A stretch of 64,000 nt of DNA from Citrobacter freundii (GTDB lineage: Bacteria; Pseudomonadota; Gammaproteobacteria; Enterobacterales; Enterobacteriaceae): the NCBI RefSeq assembly GCF_029717145.1, contig NZ_CP099222.1, positions 1,364,001 through 1,428,000 on the forward strand, given 5' to 3'. Shown here piece after piece: positions 57,979 to 64,000 of the stretch; positions within the stretch are counted from its first letter, which is position 1, and each line of letters starts with the position of its first letter. The translations under genes and the position numbers were made by a program. Below the pieces are notes generated by a model. The model worked only from the letters and a program-made list of their open reading frames with translations. It ran no database searches and was not told where the DNA came from.

Positions 57979-58006
57979 ACAGGAGCCTGAGGGCTCCTGT
58001 TTTTTT
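57979..58006 (+). terminator. Terminator of alaC
   Basis: ACAGGAGCC pairs with GGCTCCTGT around TGAG and runs into seven T residues. Confidence 0.88.
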
Positions 58007-58020
58007 CTGCATCTTTTAAT

Positions 58021-58092
58021 CTAGATCATCAGGGCAAATGTACCGGCCCAAACGATGACCATAAATGAAATGCCCATAAAGAAATATTTCAC
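58021..58092 (-). CDS. ypdK: YpdK, 23-residue membrane protein
   Basis: Read from GTG at 58092 to TAG at 58023-58021, the frame gives KYFFMGISFMVIVWAG then TFALMI after the start. This equals the sequence I recall for E. coli YpdK, a single-span small membrane protein found between alaC and lpxP. A GGAG site lies upstream. Function is unknown. It is too short for most gene finders. Confidence 0.85.
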   Translation of the reverse strand: MKYFFMGISFMVIVWAGTFALMI

Positions 58093-58449
58093 TTTTCATC
58101 ACTCCGCGTATTAAAGCACGCCTAAATGAACATACACTTACCTGATAGAGAGCTGACGCCAGCGTCAACGAAAGGGGGAATACCCCGCGTTTGTTTCGCT
58201 GCATCATCTCAGAATTCTGAGCTGTAATGCTCCAGACGGCGCTAATGTACGCCTAAAAATGAAGCGAGACAAGAGGCATTTTTTTATTTAATTTTAATAA
58301 CTTACATGTGTCGTGAATCGGCGACAGTTTGATTTCCTTCAGCAATGAATCGCCACTGAGCGACGCGCTGATTACTCAGAGAATTCTCATATCACCATGC
58401 TCATAATGCGGTTAATTTTGCGCAAAAATTGATAATGAAAAGGTTAAAA
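58093..58449. other. Gene-free AT-rich stretch between ypdK and the LprI-like gene
   Basis: No convincing gene, tRNA or REP element is seen. The motif ACGCCTAAA recurs at about 58117 and 58246. A ypdK promoter (leftward) and one for the gene at 58450 (rightward) must lie here, but I could not fix them. Confidence 0.5.
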
Positions 58450-59049
58450 ATGACCAGATTAATGATGTTAGCACTCGTTCTTACCCCACTGACGTCGATG
58501 GCGGCATCTCCGCAAGCGTTGAATTTCAGCTGTGCAAGTATTGGTGGTGTGAATAGTGATGGTAAAGGTAATGTCTGGATTGATGGAGAGAAAGCCACCG
58601 TTAAGACATTCAACGAAAATTACTGGGAAGCGAAAAGCGGTAAAAATACCGTTTCTATTTCCCGTAATGATGACGGTAGCCCGGCCGTTTCCTGGACTGG
58701 CCCTAATCGTAAGCACGGTATTTGCCAGCCTGACGATGAGAAGAGCTATGCACCAGCGAAAAAATCGGTGAATGCTGGCCCGTCTTTCTCCTGTGCCGCT
58801 GTCGACAAGGGAAGTATGGAGGACATTATTTGTCAGAGCCCATCACTTTCCGCAATGGACTTGAAACTGAATGGCATCTACAAGCAGGCGTTGGTGAAAT
58901 CAAACAATGATTCGACGCTGAAAGCCGAGCAGCGCGGTTGGATCAAAGGCCGCAACGAGTGCTGGAAAGAGCAGGATAAGCCTGCCTGTCTTTCCCGCGA
59001 ATACAGTCAACGGATGACTGAACTACAGAGCAAATGGGGCATTAAGTAA
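58450..59049 (+). CDS. Secreted protein with LprI/DUF1311-like C-terminal domain
   Basis: The 199-residue precursor starts with a Sec signal peptide (TRLMMLALVLTPLTSMAA). The mature part has an N-terminal region beginning FSCASIGG and ending HGICQ, then a C-terminal LprI/DUF1311-like domain with conserved cysteines (FSCAA, IICQSP, NECWKEQ, PACLSREY), a fold linked to lysozyme inhibition in other bacteria. Its role here is unknown. The ATG at 58450 is chosen because AAGG lies seven bases upstream; in-frame starts at 58429 and 58435 are possible. Confidence 0.8.
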   Translation: MTRLMMLALVLTPLTSMAASPQALNFSCASIGGVNSDGKGNVWIDGEKATVKTFNENYWEAKSGKNTVSISRNDDGSPAVSWTGPNRKHGICQPDDEKSYAPAKKSVNAGPSFSCAAVDKGSMEDIICQSPSLSAMDLKLNGIYKQALVKSNNDSTLKAEQRGWIKGRNECWKEQDKPACLSREYSQRMTELQSKWGIK

Positions 59050-59061
59050 TTCAGCCGCAGA

Positions 59062-59092
59062 AAAAAAGAAAGGCCATCTGGCCTTTCTTTTT
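59062..59092. terminator. Bidirectional terminator between the LprI-like gene and lpxP
   Basis: AAAGAAAGGCC and GGCCTTTCTTT pair around ATCT with A-runs and T-runs on both sides. The rightmost T-run touches the lpxP stop codon. Confidence 0.88.
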
Positions 59093-60011
59093 ACGTATAT
59101 AACGAGGCTTCACCCATCGGGCGGGTTTTGAAACGACGATGGATCCAGAGATACTGCTCGGGTGCACGCATAATCTCTTTTTCAATTATTTTGTTCATAT
59201 AAGCCGCAGCCAGGCCCTCATCAGTAGGGTAACCTTCCATCTCCGGCGTGATAAACAGACGGTAGCCAGAATTGTCCGTTTTTCTCACCATGGTGACGGT
59301 CAACATCGCAGCACCTGATAAACGTGACAGTACGTAGGTACCATTAGTTGTCGCGACGTCCTTGACGGCGAAAAAGGGTGCAAACGAACTGCCTTTGCGA
59401 CCGTAGTCCTGATCGGGAGCAAACCATACGGCTTCCCCTTTTTTCAGGGCGCTGACAATGCCACGCAGGTTATTTCTGCCGATCATGGCTTTGTTTGAGC
59501 GCATCCGACCACGGGTCTGGATCCACTCCATTAACTTATTGTTATGCGGGCGGTAGGTTGCCATCATGGGTTGGCAAAGCCCCATCACGCGGCCTCCCAA
59601 CTCCAGAGACATAAAGTGTACGCCTACTACCATCACGCCGCGGTTTTGCGACTGTGCACGCTTCAGGTTGTCGAGACCTTCGACGTCAAACCATTTACGC
59701 ACGCGACGGTCAGGCCAGAACCAAGCCATGCCGGTTTCAAGCAGTGCCATGCCAAGAGAACGAAAGTTTTCTTCGACCAGCCTGTCTCGTTCTGCCTGTG
59801 GCAGATTCGGGAAGCACAGTTCGAGGTTTTTACGGGCAATAGATTCACGACGTTTTAAAAACGGGCGAGCAAGCGTTCCGGTACGCGTACCCAAAAAGCA
59901 CAATACGGGGTAGGGGAGTTGCACCAAGAGCCAGAGCACACCGACACCAAACCATGTGAGCCAGTAGCGCGGATGCAAAAACGCGCGTGAAAATTTACAT
60001 TGGGGGAACAT
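59091..60011 (-). CDS. lpxP: LpxP, cold-induced palmitoleoyl acyltransferase
   Basis: LpxP (306 residues) adds palmitoleate to Kdo2-lipid IVA at low temperature in place of LpxL's laurate, keeping the outer membrane fluid. It has an N-terminal membrane segment (LTWFGVGVLWLLVQLPYPVL) and the HX4E acyltransferase motif in VHFMSLEL. The ATG at 60011 follows AGG by six bases and gives the family start; a GTG two codons earlier is less likely. Confidence 0.94.
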   Translation of the reverse strand: MFPQCKFSRAFLHPRYWLTWFGVGVLWLLVQLPYPVLCFLGTRTGTLARPFLKRRESIARKNLELCFPNLPQAERDRLVEENFRSLGMALLETGMAWFWPDRRVRKWFDVEGLDNLKRAQSQNRGVMVVGVHFMSLELGGRVMGLCQPMMATYRPHNNKLMEWIQTRGRMRSNKAMIGRNNLRGIVSALKKGEAVWFAPDQDYGRKGSSFAPFFAVKDVATTNGTYVLSRLSGAAMLTVTMVRKTDNSGYRLFITPEMEGYPTDEGLAAAYMNKIIEKEIMRAPEQYLWIHRRFKTRPMGEASLYT

Positions 60012-60418
60012 AAGCACCTGTTGTTGATACTAATAAGATGTATCGCGAAGATTCTTTGTCGACAGCGTTACACTCTGATACTGATCGTTAGGCCACCATG
60101 AAGGACAATGGTTCCTGTAAAGAGTGTAAAACTTAGTCAGGACAAAACCACGGGGGGGCATGAATGATCGGGCTTATACTTTACCACCTAGAGATTAATG
60201 TCAGCCAGAGATAAATCCTCAATAAGCGTAAATGTTTATGCGGGAGAGAAACTGAAATAGGGACAGGGGTATAACCTGTTGTTTTTGTGCTGGTTAACTG
60301 TCCATCGAATGTCGAGGTTCGCCGCCATAGCCGTATTTATTGTAACAAAAATGTTGCCTGGATTGCCTGTGTATAGGAATTGTCTTAGACTATAAATTCA
60401 AGGAGTGTAAGGACTTAC
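60012..60418. other. Gene-free region between lpxP and yfdY
   Basis: The 407-nt stretch must hold the lpxP promoter and leader (leftward) and the yfdY promoter (rightward). I saw no tRNA, REP or recognisable ncRNA. TTGCCT with TAGACT 17 bp on, near 60364-60392, may be the yfdY promoter. Confidence 0.4.
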
Positions 60419-60481
60419 ATGACGTTTTACGGCAGACAGGAGGTACCGCTATGCTCTATTTCTGGACCTTTCTCATATTGA
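60419..60481 (+). CDS. Possible 20-codon leader ORF overlapping the yfdY start
   Basis: An ATG at 60419 with AAGGA five bases upstream opens a 20-codon frame (MTFYGRQEVPLCSISGPFSY) that contains the yfdY ribosome site and ends 28 nt inside yfdY in another frame. Its translation would affect yfdY initiation. It may be chance. Confidence 0.3.
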   Translation: MTFYGRQEVPLCSISGPFSY

Positions 60482-60693
60482 GCATTCTGTGCGTTAGTTG
60501 CTATATCTGGCAGGTTTTGGGCGCGTTGGCATCAATCAGTTCTTTAATCGGCATGGCTATCCTGGCGGCATTAATTTACTTCACTACTCTGTGGCTGACT
60601 CATGGTGATGAAATGGTTACGGGAATATTTCTTTTTCTGGCTCCGACCTGTGGGCTGATCATCCGTTTTATGGTCGGTGACGGGAAGCATTAA
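60451..60693 (+). CDS. yfdY: YfdY, DUF2545 membrane protein
   Basis: This 80-residue protein has three hydrophobic segments (from WTFLILSILCVSCYIW to GIFLFLAPTCGLIIRFMVG) and matches enteric YfdY. A strong AGGAGG site lies seven bases before the ATG. Its function is unknown. A terminator follows at 60766. Confidence 0.87.
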   Translation: MLYFWTFLILSILCVSCYIWQVLGALASISSLIGMAILAALIYFTTLWLTHGDEMVTGIFLFLAPTCGLIIRFMVGDGKH

Positions 60694-60765
60694 ATCGACG
60701 TGTCATTAATGATGATAACAAAATGAGTGTCACACGTTTTTTCATCCAGGATATTCATATCCTGA

Positions 60766-60791
60766 AGTGCCAGCGATGCTGGCACTTTTTT
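60766..60791 (+). terminator. Terminator of yfdY
   Basis: AGTGCCAGC pairs with GCTGGCACT around GAT, followed by a T-run. The pgtP stop on the other strand is 17 nt further. Confidence 0.88.
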
Positions 60792-60807
60792 ATCGACCTG
60801 GAACAGA

Positions 60808-62199
60808 TTACCGGGCATCAGCAAGCTCTAAAGCCGCTTCCTCTTGCTGGGCATCTTTTCGCTGTTGTTCCAACTCCAGCGCGCCGCGGTGAGACAAGTA
60901 GCAGAACACGATGCAGCAGACGATCCCCCCCATCAGTAGGTAAAATCCCCCGTGCCAGCCCATTTTGTCGACCATCACACCAAACAGGCTGGTTCCTAGT
61001 GATGCACCAAAAATGTAGCTCATAAATCCGCGTAACCCTACGGCTGAACCGACGGCGAAGCTGGGGACGATTTCCATGGTCTGCACGGATGCCAAGAACT
61101 GAGGAACGTAAATCAGGCAACCGACAATGGCGGCGAAAATAGTCACCATCACCAGGGATTCACTTTTCCAGTAGCCGATCAGACAGACGAAGATCAGCGC
61201 CATACAAATCATTGCCAGCGGCATCCTGCGACCCTTAAACAACTTGTCGGTAAGCCAACCGGCCAGCAATGTGGAAGGAATGGCCGCCCATTCAAAAAAC
61301 AGAAATGCCACGCTCATTTGTTCTTTTGAGAAGTGTTTTTCGGTAAGCAAGTAAATCGGCAACCAGCTGATCATGCCAAAACGCACCATATAGACAAACA
61401 CGTCCACCAGAGAGACATACCAGGCATTTTTATTACGCAGCACGTAGGTGCAAAAGATCTGGTAGGCGCTCATATTCTCCGGTGCCTGGGTGACCTGTCG
61501 GGCGTTGAGCACGACTTTTTCTTCCGGCATCATTTCTTCCAGCGGTGGTAAACCTTCTTTACGTGGCGAACCTTTACCCAGCATTAGAACAATAAAGGCA
61601 AATAACACGGCGATACAGGCGGGGACAATATAGCTGGCGCTTTGCCAGTGTTCGCTACCCAGAATGGCAAAAGCGGTGCCTACAATCGGGGCGACAATAC
61701 CGCCGCCAACGTTGTGCGAGATATTCCAGAAGGCGCCAACGCGTCCACGTTCTTTACGTGGGAACCAGTTGGCAATAGTTATAAATGAGGGGCCAACACC
61801 CATCCCCTGGAATAAGCCGTTGAACACTACCAGTGTGGCAAATATCCAGAATCCGGTGCTGAAACCTAACCCGACGTTCACGATGGCGCACAAGACCAGA
61901 CCGCATGCCATAAAGACTTTGGGGCTGGCCTTATCGGCCAGGCTGCTCATAATACCCTTACTGATCCCGTAGGCAATCAACATGCAACTGCTGAGCAGAC
62001 CAATTTGGGTGGCACTGAGATCCAGATGTTCTTTCAGGTACGGCGTAGAGAGTGTGAAGTTATTACGTACAATATAGTACGCAAGATAGCCGAGAAATAC
62101 GCTAAGTAGTGCCTGCATCCGGTATCGACCATATGTCGCCTGGACTTGCTCCGGCGGGACTTTATTTGCCGATGGCCCTGTCTTAAATATTGAAAGCAT
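60808..62199 (-). CDS. pgtP: PgtP, phosphoglycerate:phosphate antiporter
   Basis: PgtP (463 residues) is an OPA-family major facilitator that imports 2- and 3-phosphoglycerate and phosphoenolpyruvate in exchange for phosphate. Twelve hydrophobic segments are present; VFNGLFQGMGVGPSF and NWFPRKERGRVGAFWN are family motifs shared with UhpT and GlpT. It is divergent from pgtC, whose products induce it in Salmonella. Confidence 0.95.
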   Translation of the reverse strand: MLSIFKTGPSANKVPPEQVQATYGRYRMQALLSVFLGYLAYYIVRNNFTLSTPYLKEHLDLSATQIGLLSSCMLIAYGISKGIMSSLADKASPKVFMACGLVLCAIVNVGLGFSTGFWIFATLVVFNGLFQGMGVGPSFITIANWFPRKERGRVGAFWNISHNVGGGIVAPIVGTAFAILGSEHWQSASYIVPACIAVLFAFIVLMLGKGSPRKEGLPPLEEMMPEEKVVLNARQVTQAPENMSAYQIFCTYVLRNKNAWYVSLVDVFVYMVRFGMISWLPIYLLTEKHFSKEQMSVAFLFFEWAAIPSTLLAGWLTDKLFKGRRMPLAMICMALIFVCLIGYWKSESLVMVTIFAAIVGCLIYVPQFLASVQTMEIVPSFAVGSAVGLRGFMSYIFGASLGTSLFGVMVDKMGWHGGFYLLMGGIVCCIVFCYLSHRGALELEQQRKDAQQEEAALELADAR

Positions 62200-62551
62200 A
62201 TCATCACCTAAATTTATATTGATGTGAATATCAGGAGTTTTCGTTGTGCAGGGTGAAATAAACGATGATGGAATTCAACTCGATGAAATGTGTCAGTATT
62301 GACTCAACTTAACCAAAGAATGACTAATTTTGACTCTTTTAAATTAACAGAGGTGTGTGTTTTTTATTTTTAGCGGGGATTTATAGCCAGCATGTGCGGA
62401 TACTAACAATTTTAATCGGTAATTTAAGGTATTCTGTACCCATGCTTTCGCTTTCGGCTTGGTTATTTTTATAACCACCTTACCTTTCCCCTGAGTTGGG
62501 GTAAACGGGTAAGTTTTGTCTCAATATTATTTTTCGAACATGTTGGTATTT
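62200..62551. promoter_or_regulatory. pgtP/pgtC divergent control region with phased TGACT repeats
   Basis: TGACT recurs in the same orientation at 62300, 62321 and 62331, giving spacings of 21 and 10 bp (two and one helical turns). They lie 100-137 bp upstream of the pgtP start codon. PgtA, the response regulator of the system, is a natural candidate ligand. The rest is AT-rich, with no gene seen. Confidence 0.5.
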
Positions 62552-63814
62552 ATGAACGGGATCACAAACAGGCTTTGCGACCAGGGGCGGATGATCATCC
62601 TGTCGCTTTGTTTTACGTTGCTGTCTACGGCCAGCCAGGCACAGGGTAAAGAGCTCGTCATGGCCACGACGTTCTCCCCAGGAGCGACGGCATGGATTAT
62701 CCAGCAATGGCAAACCGAGCCAGGGTCGGTAATGATTCGTACGCTAAACCGCACCAGTGCCTCTTTGGAACAACTGCTCGATACAGCGAACGCGGACAAT
62801 GTTGATCTGATTTTGACCTCCTCTCCCATGCTGTTGCAGCATTTGCAGGAACATCAGAAGCTGGCTCCGTTTGATAATGCGCTGCCTGAGAGTCAACGCC
62901 TGGTGCCGGAGTCCATCCGTTCTACGTCCGTGGCGGTGGCAATATCAGGTTTTGGCCTGTTGATTAACCGTTCTGCGCTGGCGGCGCGGCATTTACCGGC
63001 TCCGACTGACTGGGGGGATTTAACGCACCCCCGGTATCAGGGCGCGCTGTTGATGAGTAGCCCGTCACGTTCGGATACCAACCATTTAATGGTGGAATCA
63101 CTGCTGCAGCAAAAAGGGTGGGAACAAGGATGGGCGACGCTGCTGGCGAGTGCCGGCAATCTGGTGACGATTTCCTCGCGCAGTTTCGGCGTTGCTGACA
63201 AAATTAAAAGTGGATTAGGCGTTGCTGGGCCGGTGATTGATAATTACGCCAATCTGCTGCTCAACGACCCGCATCTGGCGTTTAACTATTTTCCGCATTC
63301 CGCAGTGTCGCCAACCTATGTGGCGGTGTTGAACAATAGCCAGCATGCCGGTGAAGCCCGTCGTTTTATTCGCTATTTATTGAGTCCTCAAGGGCAGCGG
63401 ATCCTTGCCGATGCGAATACCGGGAAATATCCGGTCACGCGGTTGCCCGCCGATAATCCGCGTGCTGCTCAGCAGGCCATTCTGATGGACCAGCCACCAC
63501 TAAATTATCGCCTGATCCTCAAGCGGCAGCAGCTGGTGCAGCGGATGTTTGATACCGCCATCAGTTTTCGTCTCGCGCAATTGAAGGATGCCTGGCGAGC
63601 GCTGTATAGCGCCGAAGCGCGGCTAAAACGGCCACTCCCTGAAATACGAGCGTTATTGACCAGCGTCCCGATAGACGCCAGCAGTAGTGAAGATGAGGCC
63701 TGGCTTGCGCAATTCGAGAATAAAAGCGTTGCTGAACAGCAGATGATGGAATGGCAGCTATGGTTTCTCAAAAACCAACGCCAGGCTATCGCCAAACTGG
63801 AAGAATTAAAATGA
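62552..63814 (+). CDS. pgtC: PgtC, periplasmic phosphoglycerate sensor component
   Basis: PgtC is a periplasmic-binding-protein-like regulator that acts with the PgtB kinase to sense external phosphoglycerates and induce pgtP. A signal peptide (MIILSLCFTLLSTASQAQG) precedes an ABC-type solute-binding fold (VMATTFSPGATAWIIQQW, later GVADKIKSGLGVAGPVID). The C-terminal part is helical. The start is uncertain: ATG at 62552 (420 residues) or at 62591 (407 residues), neither with a good ribosome site. The stop overlaps the pgtB start (ATGA). Confidence 0.88.
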   Translation: MNGITNRLCDQGRMIILSLCFTLLSTASQAQGKELVMATTFSPGATAWIIQQWQTEPGSVMIRTLNRTSASLEQLLDTANADNVDLILTSSPMLLQHLQEHQKLAPFDNALPESQRLVPESIRSTSVAVAISGFGLLINRSALAARHLPAPTDWGDLTHPRYQGALLMSSPSRSDTNHLMVESLLQQKGWEQGWATLLASAGNLVTISSRSFGVADKIKSGLGVAGPVIDNYANLLLNDPHLAFNYFPHSAVSPTYVAVLNNSQHAGEARRFIRYLLSPQGQRILADANTGKYPVTRLPADNPRAAQQAILMDQPPLNYRLILKRQQLVQRMFDTAISFRLAQLKDAWRALYSAEARLKRPLPEIRALLTSVPIDASSSEDEAWLAQFENKSVAEQQMMEWQLWFLKNQRQAIAKLEELK

Positions 63815-64000
63815 AGGGCGGGTCGTTACTGCAACGTCTTCGTCAGCTTAGCATTAGCAGCAGTCTGCGCGGGGCATTCCTGACAGGGGCGTTGCTGACG
63901 TTAAGCGTGAGTTGCGTCAGTCTGTATTCCTGGCATGAGCAGAGCTCGCAGATCCGTTATTCGCTGGATGACTACTTCCCGCGCGTCCATTCCGCTTTTT
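63811..64000 (+). CDS. pgtB: PgtB, phosphoglycerate sensor kinase (5' end only)
   Basis: The first 63 codons are present before the window ends. They show a basic start (KGGSLLQRLRQL), a hydrophobic segment (GAFLTGALLTLSVSCVSLYS) and the beginning of a periplasmic region, as expected for the membrane histidine kinase PgtB. It starts in an ATGA overlap with pgtC. Confidence 0.85.
   Translation, partial: MKGGSLLQRLRQLSISSSLRGAFLTGALLTLSVSCVSLYSWHEQSSQIRYSLDDYFPRVHSAF

Noticed and set aside
62200..62260. Sigma-54 promoter for pgtP
   Set aside because: PgtA belongs to the NtrC-like regulators as I recall, but no TGGC-N8-TGC type element was found upstream of pgtP.

Overview
The window is chromosomal DNA of an enteric gammaproteobacterium close to Citrobacter and Salmonella. 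The gene order follows the eut to pgt interval of the E. coli/Salmonella backbone. Several genes absent from E. coli K-12 at these positions but known from Salmonella and Citrobacter are present: yfeJ, ptsJ, ipdC with an aldo-keto reductase, and pgtPCB. A PNP-family xapABR cluster and yfdY are also kept. I favour a Citrobacter-like organism, but species cannot be fixed from this sequence alone.

Layout: (1) 1-12750, the ethanolamine utilization operon from the 3' end of eutT through eutDMNEJGHABCLKR, encoding bacterial microcompartment shell proteins, the B12 lyase, its reactivase and downstream enzymes, and the AraC-type activator. (2) 12838-18320, hemF-amiA leftward, then ypeA-yfeZ-yfeY-yfeX-ucpA rightward. 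(3) 18478-23317, the thiosulfate/sulfate uptake and cysteine synthesis operon cysPUWAM. (4) 23409-26616, yfeJ-ptsJ facing pdxK and a small partner ORF, a vitamin B6 salvage island. (5) 26755-31615, crr-ptsI-ptsH, cysK and cysZ, all leftward. (6) 31846-40467, zipA, ligA, ypeB, yfeH, yfeR and xapABR. (7) 40770-44067, a tRNA-Val x3/tRNA-Lys operon, gltX, the paralogous pair yfeD/yfeC and two tRNA-Ala genes. (8) 44217-52747, nupC, mntH, ypeC, an aldo-keto reductase, ipdC, yfeO and glk. (9) 52826-64000, an immunity-like orphan gene, the pyruvate-sensing pair ypdBA, alaC, ypdK, an LprI-like secreted protein, lpxP, yfdY and the phosphoglycerate uptake genes pgtP, pgtC and pgtB (cut by the window end).

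The genes work in recognisable modules: ethanolamine to acetyl-CoA inside a microcompartment; sulfur uptake feeding two cysteine synthases; the general PTS; xanthosine and nucleoside uptake; manganese import; indolepyruvate decarboxylation; and phosphoglycerate sensing and uptake. REP/BIME palindromes punctuate nearly every operon boundary. One lies inside the eut operon and one supplies the end of hemF.

No wholly new multi-gene system stands out. The best leads are an immunity-like gene sitting where E. coli carries the fry PTS genes, a duplicated lysV tail with a terminator, helically phased TGACT repeats between pgtP and pgtC, a TyrR-like box before ipdC, phased repeats between ptsJ and pdxK, and small overlooked ORFs (ypdK and a leader ORF before yfdY).
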